Positions 18,435 through 26,202 of a DNA stretch of 64,000 nucleotides are shown in pieces. A model generated the notes under the pieces. That model was given only the letters and a program-made list of their open reading frames with translations, was not told where the DNA came from and ran no database searches. This DNA is from Bacillota bacterium (GTDB lineage Bacteria; Bacillota; Sulfobacillia; JAJYWN01; JAJZPE01). The position numbers and the translations under genes were made by a program. The DNA lies in the NCBI GenBank assembly GCA_021787335.1, contig JAJYMC010000065.1:122414-186413 (forward strand), in the 5' to 3' direction. Each line of letters opens with the position of its first letter. Positions within the stretch are counted from its first letter, which is position 1.

Positions 18435-19976
18435 ATCGCCCCAACCGTAGTCATCATCGTTGCCGCCGCCGCTCTAGTGCTCGGATTCGGGCTGGGGTTC
18501 GTCATTCGAAAGGTCATCGCGGAAGCCCGTATCGCCTCCGCCGAAGAGGCCGCCCGCAAGATCCTCGACGAAGCTCGGAAGGATGCCGAGGGCAAGAGGC
18601 GGGAGGCGGTCCTGGAAGCCAAAGAGGACGTCCATCGGCTGCGAGCCGAGTTCGAACGGGATGTCCGTGAACGGCGGACCGAGACGCAGCGTGTTGAGCG
18701 TCGTCTGGTCCAGAAAGAGGAGATGCTCGACCGGAAGGTTGAGTCTCTGGAGAAGAAAGAAGAGAACCTTCGCCGCAAGGAAACTGAACTGGACACCCTC
18801 CGCGAATCCATCGCCGAGTTGCATCAGAAGGAAGTCGCCGAACTGGAGCGGGTCTCGAACATGAGCTCCCAGGAAGCCAAGCAGTTGCTCCTGGCGAACG
18901 TGGAAGAGGAGATCCGCCACGAAGCGGCGATCATGATCAAGGACATCGAGGCGAAGGCCAAGGAAGAAGCGGACAAGAAGGCCCGGGACATCATCTCCCT
19001 GGCCATCCAGAGATGCGCCGCCGACCATGTGGCGGAGAGCACCGTATCGGTGGTCGCCCTGCCGAACGACGAGATGAAGGGCCGGATCATCGGTCGCGAG
19101 GGCCGCAACATCAGGACCCTCGAGACCCTCACCGGCATCGACCTTATCATCGACGACACTCCGGAAGCGGTCATCCTTTCCGGTTTCGACCCGGTCCGCC
19201 GCGAGGTCGCTCGCGTGGCCTTGGAGAAGCTCATCGTTGACGGGCGCATCCACCCGGCCCGCATCGAGGAGATGGTCGAGAAGGCCCAGAAAGAAGTGGA
19301 TACCAAGATCCGCGAGGAAGGCGAGGCGGCCACGTTCGAGGCCGGCGTCCATGGTCTGCACCCCGAGATCGTCAAGCTCCTCGGCCGTCTCAAGTTCCGT
19401 ACCAGCTACGGTCAGAACGTCCTGAAGCACTCCCTGGAAGTGGCCCACCTGGCCGGGGCGATGGCCTCCGAACTCGGGGCCGACGTCCAGGTGGCCAAGC
19501 GCGCGGGTCTCATCCACGACCTGGGCAAGGCCGTGGACCACGAAGTCGAAGGGACTCACGTCGCCATCGGCGTCGACCTGGCCAAGAAGTACCATGAGGT
19601 CGACGCGGTCGTCCACGCCATCGCCGCCCATCACGGCGACACCGAGCCCAACTCGATTGAAGCCGTCCTGGTCCAGGCGGCCGACGCCGTCTCGGCGGCC
19701 CGGCCGGGGGCCCGGCGGGAGACCCTCGAGGCCTATATCAAGCGCCTCGAGAAGCTCGAGGAAATCGCCGACTCCTTCGAAGGGGTCGACAAGGCCTACG
19801 CCATCCAGGCCGGACGGGAAGTCCGGATCATGGTCAAGCCGGAGAAGATCGATGACTTGGCCGCCATCAGGCTGGCTCGGGACATCACGAAGAAGGTCGA
19901 GAGCGAGTTGGAGTACCCCGGCCAGATCAAGGTCACGGTCATCCGTGAGACCAGGGCCGTGGAATACGCCAAGTGA
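18435..19976 (+). CDS. rny: Ribonuclease Y
   Basis: RNase Y is the membrane-bound endoribonuclease that starts mRNA decay in Firmicutes. In order: N-terminal membrane helix, long charged coiled coil (about residues 30-180), KH domain ([19 protein letters not shown]), HD domain ([15 protein letters not shown] ... [12 protein letters not shown]) and a C-terminal domain. The start is problematic. The first conventional in-frame start, GTG 18477, has no ribosome site and removes most of the membrane helix. The frame is open upstream and encodes [20 protein letters not shown], but contains no ATG, GTG or TTG. GGAGGAGG at 18417-18424 is 5 bases from a TTG (18430) that is out of frame and stops after six codons, and 10 bases from an in-frame ATC at 18435. 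I use the ATC (513 residues); a one-base sequence error is the alternative. Confidence 0.93.
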   Translation: MAPTVVIIVAAAALVLGFGLGFVIRKVIAEARIASAEEAARKILDEARKDAEGKRREAVLEAKEDVHRLRAEFERDVRERRTETQRVERRLVQKEEMLDRKVESLEKKEENLRRKETELDTLRESIAELHQKEVAELERVSNMSSQEAKQLLLANVEEEIRHEAAIMIKDIEAKAKEEADKKARDIISLAIQRCAADHVAESTVSVVALPNDEMKGRIIGREGRNIRTLETLTGIDLIIDDTPEAVILSGFDPVRREVARVALEKLIVDGRIHPARIEEMVEKAQKEVDTKIREEGEAATFEAGVHGLHPEIVKLLGRLKFRTSYGQNVLKHSLEVAHLAGAMASELGADVQVAKRAGLIHDLGKAVDHEVEGTHVAIGVDLAKKYHEVDAVVHAIAAHHGDTEPNSIEAVLVQAADAVSAARPGARRETLEAYIKRLEKLEEIADSFEGVDKAYAIQAGREVRIMVKPEKIDDLAAIRLARDITKKVESELEYPGQIKVTVIRETRAVEYAK

Positions 19977-20023
19977 TGCGCCCCGGCCTTCCGGTCCGAT
20001 AGGAATAAGCTTCGCTCACCGAA

Positions 20024-20058
20024 GGGCCTCGGGAAGAACCTCCCGGGGCCCTTATCTG
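20024..20058 (+). terminator. Terminator-like hairpin after rny
   Basis: GGGCCTCGGG (20024-20033) pairs with CCCGGGGCCC (20042-20051) with one mismatch-type pair, 8-base loop, followed by TTATCTGT. The T-run is poor. Confidence 0.6.
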
Positions 20059-20197
20059 TCTGCGGCGCCGACGATTTGCCTGCTAGGAAGGGCCAAATTT
20101 GCCCCCCCGAGGGCAGGATTTGGGCGCCGACCGCCGAAGTCATGCCTGCGAGGTCGCCATCAGAACGATACGACGGCGGTCCGCGGGGGGCGAGGGC

Positions 20198-20716
20198 GTG
20201 CAGGGTTTGAACCGTGAGGGTGAACAGGCCAACAACAGTGTCAGTCTCCTAATCTCGATGCTCGTCCGGTACCCCGAGCTGGCGACGATCAACTTCGACC
20301 CGCGTCGCCAGAGCCTGAAGTTCACCTTTCTCCTGACCCGAGTGCTGTCGGAGGAAGAGTTCGGGGCCTTTCGCGCCCGGCTGCTCGATAGCCTCAGTGC
20401 CTACGCGTGGTTGGAGGGGCTCGACGTGTCGACCACCGAGGTGGGCCTGACCAAGTACGGCGACGTCAGCGTGGTCGAGGTGGTCCGGGACGTCCGGTCG
20501 CTCAGCCAGGGCGAGGTTTCGCTGACCATCGACCTAATCCGCGGCCTGTTCGCGTCGACCCTGGTGGTCGACCGCGGTGAATCGGTGCAGGAGGACGAGT
20601 TGGCCGCCCAGGAGGAGCTGATCGAGCAGATGCTCGAGGACCTTCGGGAGTCCCGTTCGGACAAGAACCTCATCGCCTTCCGCGAGGAGGGCCGGGTGCT
20701 CGTCTTCAACAAGTGA
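20198..20716 (+). CDS. Conserved protein of unknown function
   Basis: 172 residues from GTG 20198, with GGGGGGCGAGGG upstream. An earlier in-frame ATG at 20099 gives a basic, low-complexity extension that looks non-coding. The protein appears to be soluble alpha/beta: LISMLVRYPELATINFDPRRQSLKFTFLL is followed by helices and an acidic helical segment (QEDELAAQEELIEQMLEDL), then a final strand (EGRVLVFNK). I recognise no catalytic motif. Its position between rny and the ymdB-type gene is suggestive, because in Bacillus rny (ymdA) and ymdB are adjacent, but no function follows from this. A terminator comes directly after. Confidence 0.75.
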   Translation: MQGLNREGEQANNSVSLLISMLVRYPELATINFDPRRQSLKFTFLLTRVLSEEEFGAFRARLLDSLSAYAWLEGLDVSTTEVGLTKYGDVSVVEVVRDVRSLSQGEVSLTIDLIRGLFASTLVVDRGESVQEDELAAQEELIEQMLEDLRESRSDKNLIAFREEGRVLVFNK

Positions 20717-20739
20717 CCGCGGTCCCATGAAGGTCGAAC

Positions 20740-20766
20740 CGCCCCGCCTGGCGCGGGGCGTTTTTG
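20740..20766 (+). terminator. Rho-independent terminator
   Basis: CGCCCCGC (20740-20747) pairs with GCGGGGCG (20753-20760) with loop CTGGC, followed by TTTTTGT. Confidence 0.85.
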
Positions 20767-20802
20767 TGCCGGAGGCGGCTGGGAATACTATCCTGGCTGG
20801 GG

Positions 20803-21597
20803 GTGGATGATCTGCGGATCCTCTTCATCGGCGACGTCATCGGCCGGCCTGGTCGCGACACGCTGGCCAAGCTGCTCCCGGGGCTGCGCCAACGCGAGCG
20901 CCCCGACCTCGTCCTGGCCAATGGCGAGAACGTGGCGGGCGGCAAGGGAATCACCCCGGAGACCGGGGACGACCTCCTTAGCGCCGGGGTGGATTTCCTC
21001 ACCCTGGGCAATCACGCCTGGGCCAAGCGGGAGGGGTACGACTACCTCGACCTCGAGTCCCGCGTCGTCCGTCCCCTCAACTTCCCCGGCCGGCCGCCAG
21101 GCAAGGGGATGGGGGTGGCGGCGACGGCCGATGGGCGGGAAGTGGCCGTGCTCAACCTGTGCGGCCGTGTCTTCCTGGACGTGAATGTCGACTGCCCTTT
21201 CCGCGCGGCCACTCGGGCGCTGGAGGAACTGGGCGGCCGGACACCCTTCGTCCTGGTGGACTTCCATGCCGAGGCGACCTCTGAGAAGGCCGCCTTTGGG
21301 CATTACGTTGACGGTCGGGTGTCCGCCGTGGTCGGCACGCACACCCACGTCCAGACGGCCGACGAAAGGGTCCTGCCGAAAGGGACGGCCTTCATCACCG
21401 ACGTCGGGATGACCGGGCCGGTGAACTCGGTCATCGGGGTCGACCGCGACCAGGCCCTCCAGCGCTTCCTGACCCAGTTGCCGACCCGCCTGGAGGTGGC
21501 GCCACCGCCGGCGCGGCTCGAGGCGGTGGTCATCGATCTCGACGATGACACGGGGCTGGCCAAAGGCATCCGCCGCCTGCGCGAGGACGACGTCTGA
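20803..21597 (+). CDS. ymdB: YmdB-type metallophosphoesterase (TIGR00282 family)
   Basis: 264 residues from GTG 20803; upstream codons run into the terminator, so this is the first sensible start. Family motifs: RILFIGDVIGRPGRD (first metal-binding Asp), ANGENVAGGKG, LGNHAW, DFHAEATSEK and GTHTHVQTAD. YmdB is a dinuclear-metal phosphodiesterase acting on 2',3'-cyclic nucleotides and affecting biofilm decisions in Bacillus. In Bacillus it lies next to rny and spoVS, as here (rny, unknown gene, ymdB, HD gene, spoVS). Confidence 0.93.
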   Translation: MDDLRILFIGDVIGRPGRDTLAKLLPGLRQRERPDLVLANGENVAGGKGITPETGDDLLSAGVDFLTLGNHAWAKREGYDYLDLESRVVRPLNFPGRPPGKGMGVAATADGREVAVLNLCGRVFLDVNVDCPFRAATRALEELGGRTPFVLVDFHAEATSEKAAFGHYVDGRVSAVVGTHTHVQTADERVLPKGTAFITDVGMTGPVNSVIGVDRDQALQRFLTQLPTRLEVAPPPARLEAVVIDLDDDTGLAKGIRRLREDDV

Positions 21598-21641
21598 GGC
21601 GATGGACGGGGGCCGCTGATGCATGACTGGATGGGGAGGCG

Positions 21642-22184
21642 TTGCTCATCGTCCCGACCGAGGCCGAGTGCCTGAGACTGTTGGCCGAATACCGGTTCCC
21701 GGAGGGCGCCTGGACGCACGTGACGACGGTCGCGGCGGTGGCCGTCTTTCTCTCCGAGGAACTCAAACGGGCGGGGCTCCCGGTCCAGACGGAGGTCGTC
21801 CGGGCGGCGGCGCTCCTCCATGACCTGGGGAAGGCTCCGGGCCTTCCGCGCGACGTCGACCACGCGACCTCGTCGGCCCGCGTCGTCGCCGGATTGGGTT
21901 ACACCGAACTCGTGGAGCCCATCCGTCGGCACATCGTCCACTCGGTCCTGGACCCCGAGACCGCTCCCCGGACGCTGGAGGAGAAGCTCGTCTATTACGC
22001 CGACAAGCTCGTCGCCCGCGACTACGTCGGGCTCGCCGCCCGCTTCAGCGACCTGAAGCGTCGGTACCCGCAGGACGCGACGACTTTTGACCGGTGCTGG
22101 CCGCTGGCAGAGTCAATGGAGGAAAGCCTTTTCGCCCCCCTGGGCTTCGGGCCGGTTGATTTACCTAGGTTGTTAGGCATCTGA
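21642..22184 (+). CDS. HD-domain phosphohydrolase-like protein
   Basis: 180 residues from TTG 21642, with GGGGAGGCG upstream. The HD fold residues are present: His26 in WTHVTTVA, His60-Asp61 in LLHDLGK, His74 in VDHATSSA and the late RHIVH. HD proteins of this size hydrolyse phosphate esters of nucleotides or similar compounds; the substrate is unknown. The phrase EGAWTHVTTVAAVAVFL and the DKLV region resemble HDIG-type proteins. It lies 44 bases after ymdB and may share its transcript. Confidence 0.85.
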   Translation: MLIVPTEAECLRLLAEYRFPEGAWTHVTTVAAVAVFLSEELKRAGLPVQTEVVRAAALLHDLGKAPGLPRDVDHATSSARVVAGLGYTELVEPIRRHIVHSVLDPETAPRTLEEKLVYYADKLVARDYVGLAARFSDLKRRYPQDATTFDRCWPLAESMEESLFAPLGFGPVDLPRLLGI

Positions 22185-22220
22185 CAAGTGCCAAAAGGCA
22201 GGTTTTTTGGGCCTTGACGC

Positions 22221-22245
22221 AGGTTTTTGTCGACCAAGGGAGAAT
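22221..22245 (+). promoter_or_regulatory. Candidate sigma-H promoter of spoVS
   Basis: AGGTTT (22221-22226) and GAAT (22242-22245) are separated by 15 bases, close to the sigma-H pattern AGGA(A/T)(A/T)T and GAAT. spoVS of Bacillus subtilis is sigma-H dependent. A second copy of the -35-like string, GCAGGTTTTTT, lies about 20 bases upstream. The same area holds TTGACG at about 22214, so a vegetative promoter is not excluded. Confidence 0.45.
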
Positions 22246-22294
22246 ATTGGTACTACCGAGCAGAAATTACCAAGCGGAGGAGGTTTTTCCCAAG

Positions 22295-22558
22295 TTGGTC
22301 GACGTCCTCAAAGTGTCGTCGAAGTCCAACCCCAACTCGGTCGCGGGGGCTTTGGCAGGGGTCCTGCGCGAACGGGGGAACGCCGAGATCCAGGCGGTCG
22401 GCGCCGGTGCTCTCAATCAGGCCGTCAAAGCGGTAGCCATCGCCCGTGGTTTCGTCGCTCCGAGTGGCATGGACCTGGTCTGCGTCCCGGCCTTCACGGA
22501 TATCCAGATCGATGGCCAGGAGCGGACAGCCATCAAACTGATTGTCACACCCAGGTAA
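22295..22558 (+). CDS. spoVS: Stage V sporulation protein S
   Basis: 87 residues from TTG 22295, giving VDVLKVSSKSNPNSVAGALA and then RGNAEIQAVGAGALNQAVKA, almost the consensus SpoVS sequence. The TTG start matches the usual 86-residue length; an open frame continues upstream, but GGAGGAGG at about 22276-22283 sits 11 bases before this TTG and would lie inside a longer gene. SpoVS is an Alba-fold protein; loss blocks spore coat and cortex formation in Bacillus. Followed by a very strong terminator, so it is monocistronic. Confidence 0.96.
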   Translation: MVDVLKVSSKSNPNSVAGALAGVLRERGNAEIQAVGAGALNQAVKAVAIARGFVAPSGMDLVCVPAFTDIQIDGQERTAIKLIVTPR

Positions 22559-22588
22559 CCAAACGAGGGCAACCTCAGAAGCGAAGCC

Positions 22589-22618
22589 CCGCCCCCGGTC
22601 ACGGGGGCGGTTTTTTTC
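22589..22618 (+). terminator. Rho-independent terminator after spoVS
   Basis: CCGCCCCCG (22589-22597) pairs perfectly with CGGGGGCGG (22602-22610), loop GTCA, followed by seven T residues. Confidence 0.92.
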
Positions 22619-22735
22619 CGGGAGGATGATTCGAGTCCGGAAGGGAACTGAGGTAGGGTGTGGAAAGTGTAGCCCGGCGGTCGGCGATGGGAGCGGCCGA
22701 CGGCTGGGGATAATGCGGGGGGGAGGGGAAGGACC

Positions 22736-23773
22736 ATCGACGACCAGCAGGTCAGGGACCATGCCCAGGAACTGCATCGACGAGCCCTGGTCGTCGACGC
22801 CCACGCCGACACCCTCCTGCGCATCTGGTCGGGGGAGCGGACCCTGAGGGAAAAGTCGAGCAAGGGCCATATCGACCTGCCTCGTCTGGCCGAGGGCGAG
22901 GTCGATGTCCAGTTCTTCGCCTGCTTCATCGAGGCTGAGCACAAACCGGAGCGGGGTCTGCGCCGGGCGATGCAGCTGGTCGACCTCTTCCATCGCGAAC
23001 TGGCGGCCAACGCGGACCTGATGATGCCCGTCCTGAAGGCCTCCGACTGCGAGGCCGCTCAGGCGGCGGGCAAGGTCGGGGCGGTCCTGAGCATCGAGGG
23101 CGGAGAGGCCATCGGCGACGATCTGAGCGCCCTGCGCAATCTGCACCGCCTCGGGCTGCGCAGCCTCGGGTTGGTCTGGAACCAGCGCAACCTGATCGCC
23201 GACGGGGTCGGAGAGGCCAGGACGCACGGCGGCTTGACCAATTTCGGGGTCGAAGTGGTCAGGGAGTGCAATCGCCTCGGGATCCTGGTCGATGTCTCCC
23301 ACCTGAGCGACGAGGGCTTTTGGGACGTCCTGGCGACGAGCACGAAGCCCATCGTCGCCACTCATTCGAACTCGCGGGCCGTCTGCCATCACCCGCGCAA
23401 CCTGTCCGATGACCAGGTGAGGGCGCTGGCGAAGAACGGCGGGGTCATGGGGATGAACTTCGCCCCGGGCTTCTTGACGGATCTTGACATCAAGGCCGAG
23501 TCGATCGAGGAGTATCGTCGCCTGGTGGCCGGCAAGACGTCCGTGGAATCGGTCGTCAGGCATATCGACCACCTGGTCGGTCTTGTCGGGCCGGACCACA
23601 TCGGCTTGGGCTCCGACTTTGACGGTACCGGGGCGGTGCCGGACGGGCTGAACGACGCCTCGTGCCTGCCCGCCCTGACGGAGGCCCTCGTCGCGCGGGG
23701 GTATAGCGACGAGGTCATCGAGAAGGTCCTGGGCCGAAACTTCCGGCGGGTGTTCGAGGCGGTCGTGGGCTGA
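22736..23773 (+). CDS. Membrane-dipeptidase (renal dipeptidase, peptidase M19) family
   Basis: About 345 residues. M19 signatures: LVVDAHADTLL (first zinc ligands His-x-Asp), SIEGGEAIG (bridging Glu), RSLGLVWNQRNLIADG, VDVSHLSDEGFWD, IVATHSNSRAVCHHPRNL and IGLGSDFDG. The family cleaves dipeptides with low specificity. The start is unusual: homology begins around 22790, yet no ATG, GTG or TTG exists in frame between the upstream stop (22670) and an internal ATG at 22970, which would delete the zinc site. An ATC at 22736 lies 7 bases after GGAGGGG and is the best start. The leucyl aminopeptidase gene follows 57 bases later, suggesting a peptide-degradation unit. Confidence 0.92.
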   Translation: MDDQQVRDHAQELHRRALVVDAHADTLLRIWSGERTLREKSSKGHIDLPRLAEGEVDVQFFACFIEAEHKPERGLRRAMQLVDLFHRELAANADLMMPVLKASDCEAAQAAGKVGAVLSIEGGEAIGDDLSALRNLHRLGLRSLGLVWNQRNLIADGVGEARTHGGLTNFGVEVVRECNRLGILVDVSHLSDEGFWDVLATSTKPIVATHSNSRAVCHHPRNLSDDQVRALAKNGGVMGMNFAPGFLTDLDIKAESIEEYRRLVAGKTSVESVVRHIDHLVGLVGPDHIGLGSDFDGTGAVPDGLNDASCLPALTEALVARGYSDEVIEKVLGRNFRRVFEAVVG

Positions 23774-23830
23774 AGCCAATCGACGGGGGGCGCCTTGCGG
23801 GCGACCCTCGACAAGGAGATGCGCACAAAG

Positions 23831-25324
23831 ATGAAGGTCACTGTCTGGCGGGGTTCCATCACCGAGGTCAAGGCCGACGCGGTGGTCGTCAACCTGTTCG
23901 AAGGGGTCAAGTCGCCCGGCGGAGCCACCGGAGCCGTCGACCAGGGCCTTGGCGGGGCCATCTCGCGGCTCATCGAAGCCGGCGAGGTCAACGGCAAGGC
24001 GGGACCGGCGACCGTGGTCTACACCCTCGGGAAGCTACCGGCGCGGAAGGTCGTTGTCGCCGGGCTCGGTGCGCCGGCCGGGTTCGACCCGGACGGGGTC
24101 CGGGCGGCGGCCGGATGGGCCATGCGGGCCGCGGCCAAGGGCGCCAGGACGGTGGCCACCATCGTCCACGGCGCGGGCGTCGGCGGATTGGAGCCGGAGG
24201 CGGCCGCCGCGGCCACGGTCGAGGGGAGCCTGCTCGCCGCATACGCCTTCAAGGAACTCAAGCCGGCCGAGGAAAGCGGCGGGATCGAGGAACTCATCCT
24301 CGTCGACCGGGATGAGGCGAAGCTGGCCAAGATCGAGGCCGGGGCCAGGCGTGGTGAGGCCCTGGCCAAGGCGACGATGTTGACCCGGGACCTGGTCAAT
24401 CGGCCGGCCAACCTGGTCACCCCGACGGCGATGGCCCAGGCGGCCGCGGACATCGCCCGCCGCGGAGGGCTCTCCCTCGAGGTCCTCGAGCGCGCCGACT
24501 TCGAACGTTTCGGGATGGGGGCCCTGGTCTCGGTGGCCAAGGGCAGCGATGAACCGGCCAAGCTCATCGTCCTGCGGTACCAGCCCGGCGCCCCCCGCGG
24601 TGGCGAGCCGGTGGCCCTGGTCGGCAAGGGCCTGACCTTTGACAGCGGCGGCATCTCCCTGAAGCCCGGCGACGGGATGGAGGGGATGAAGTCGGACATG
24701 GCCGGTGGGGCGGCGGTCCTCGGGGCCATGGAAGCGGTGGTCGTTCTGAAACCGGCGGTCGAGGTCATCGGGGTCATCCCGGCCACGGAGAACATGCCCT
24801 CAGGTCACGCCTCGCGGCCGGGCGACGTGGTCCGGGCGATGAACGGGAAGACCATCGAGATCATCAGCACCGACGCCGAGGGTCGGATGATCCTGGCCGA
24901 CGCCATCTGCTACGCGAAGAAACTGGGCGCCGCCCGGATCGTCGACCTGGCCACGCTGACGGGCGCCTGCGTCGTCGCCCTGGGGAACGTGCGGGCCGGC
25001 CTCTTCAGCAACGATGACGGCCTGGCCGCGGCGGTCGAGCAGGCGGCCGCTGAAGCGGGAGAGAAGGTCTGGCGGATGCCCGTCGACCCGGAGTACCGAG
25101 AGCAGATCAAGAGCGACGTCGCCGAGATCAAGAACACCGGCGGACGCCCCGCCGGGGCCATCACGGGGGCGCTTTTCCTGAAGGAGTTCGCCGGCGACAC
25201 GCCCTGGGTCCACCTGGACATCGCCGGAGTGGCCATGAGCCAGCGCGACCTGCCGTTCACCCCCAAGGGGGCGACGGGGTTCGGGGTGCGGACTCTGGCT
25301 CGCCTGGTTGAGTCGATGAAGTGA
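23831..25324 (+). CDS. Leucyl aminopeptidase (peptidase M17)
   Basis: 497 residues from ATG 23831 (AAGGAG 9 bases upstream). The N-terminal macro-like domain (about 1-170) is followed by the catalytic domain. Two-metal ligands and the catalytic Lys/Arg are in VGKGLTFDSGGISLKPG, MKSDMAGGAAVLGAM and STDAEGRMILADA; the last is usually NTDAEGR, so the Asn is replaced by Ser, which is not itself a metal ligand. M17 enzymes release N-terminal residues and act as hexamers in the cytoplasm. The stop touches the next gene's ATG. Confidence 0.95.
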   Translation: MKVTVWRGSITEVKADAVVVNLFEGVKSPGGATGAVDQGLGGAISRLIEAGEVNGKAGPATVVYTLGKLPARKVVVAGLGAPAGFDPDGVRAAAGWAMRAAAKGARTVATIVHGAGVGGLEPEAAAAATVEGSLLAAYAFKELKPAEESGGIEELILVDRDEAKLAKIEAGARRGEALAKATMLTRDLVNRPANLVTPTAMAQAAADIARRGGLSLEVLERADFERFGMGALVSVAKGSDEPAKLIVLRYQPGAPRGGEPVALVGKGLTFDSGGISLKPGDGMEGMKSDMAGGAAVLGAMEAVVVLKPAVEVIGVIPATENMPSGHASRPGDVVRAMNGKTIEIISTDAEGRMILADAICYAKKLGAARIVDLATLTGACVVALGNVRAGLFSNDDGLAAAVEQAAAEAGEKVWRMPVDPEYREQIKSDVAEIKNTGGRPAGAITGALFLKEFAGDTPWVHLDIAGVAMSQRDLPFTPKGATGFGVRTLARLVESMK

Positions 25325-26169
25325 TGGCGGTCGACCTGCACGTGCACACGACGACCTCCGACGGGACACTGTCGCCGGCGGAGGCGGTCGAAGCGGCGGT
25401 TCGGGCCGGGCTCACGGGCATCGCCATCACCGACCATGACACCGTCTCCGGGGTCGCCGAGGCCGTGAAGACGGCCGGCGGTCGCCTCAGGGTCGTGCCC
25501 GGCGTGGAGATCAACACTGACACTCAGATCGACGGTCGATGGCGGGAGGTCCACATCCTGGGCTATCTGCTGGACCCCGCTTCGCCGGCCCTCGACACCG
25601 AGTTGCAGCGACTGCGGGTGGCGCGTTATGAACGGGCCCAGCGGATCGTCGATCGTCTCGCGCAACTGAACCTGCCGGTCTCCTTCGCCAAGGTCGAGGA
25701 GTTCGCGGGCGGCAGCCCGCTCGGGCGGCCCCACATCGCCCAGGCCATGGTCGACGCGGGGCTGGTCGGTTCGGTCCTCGAGGCCTTTCGTCTGTACCTG
25801 GGCCTGGGCCGCCCCGCGTACGTCGAGCGCTACAAGCTGTCGCCGGAAGAAGCGGTCCGCCTGATTCACGCCGCCGGCGGGGCGGCCGTCTTGGCCCACC
25901 CGGGGCTGATCGGGGACGACTCCATCATCGCGCCGCTCATCGCCGTCGGGCTCGACGGCATCGAGGCCCGTTACCCGGAACACGGGCGCCGGGAGGCGCG
26001 ACGGTATGCGGCCATGGCCCGACGTTACGGGTTGGTCGTCACGGGCGGCTCGGACGCCCACGGCCCCGGATTCCCGGGGCGGGCGACGATCGGGGAGGTC
26101 CGAGTGCCGGACAAGGCCATCGACGAACTGGACGCCCGGCGACCGTTGGGAGAGCCGGCCAGCGTCTGA
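25324..26169 (+). CDS. PHP-domain phosphoesterase
   Basis: 281 residues from ATG 25324 (GTG 25321 is also possible). The PHP motifs are DLHVHTTTSDGTLSP, AITDHDT, VPGVEIN, AHPGLIGDD and TGGSDAHGP. The domain pattern resembles the YciV/TrpH family, whose members hydrolyse 3',5'-nucleoside bisphosphates or short RNA ends. The substrate here is not known. It sits between the aminopeptidase and tldD with almost no spacing, so it belongs to the same operon. Confidence 0.88.
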   Translation: MAVDLHVHTTTSDGTLSPAEAVEAAVRAGLTGIAITDHDTVSGVAEAVKTAGGRLRVVPGVEINTDTQIDGRWREVHILGYLLDPASPALDTELQRLRVARYERAQRIVDRLAQLNLPVSFAKVEEFAGGSPLGRPHIAQAMVDAGLVGSVLEAFRLYLGLGRPAYVERYKLSPEEAVRLIHAAGGAAVLAHPGLIGDDSIIAPLIAVGLDGIEARYPEHGRREARRYAAMARRYGLVVTGGSDAHGPGFPGRATIGEVRVPDKAIDELDARRPLGEPASV

Positions 26170-26202
26170 CGATATAGTGGACTGCCGAAGGGAGGAAGCC
26201 CT

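Noticed and set aside
20099-20197. N-terminal extension of the conserved unknown gene from ATG 20099
   Set aside because: Basic low-complexity sequence without a ribosome site; GTG 20198 has one.
22191-22230. Repeated GCAGGTTTTT as start of a CRISPR or other repeat array
   Set aside because: Only two short copies, no spacers and no further repeats; explained better as promoter elements.
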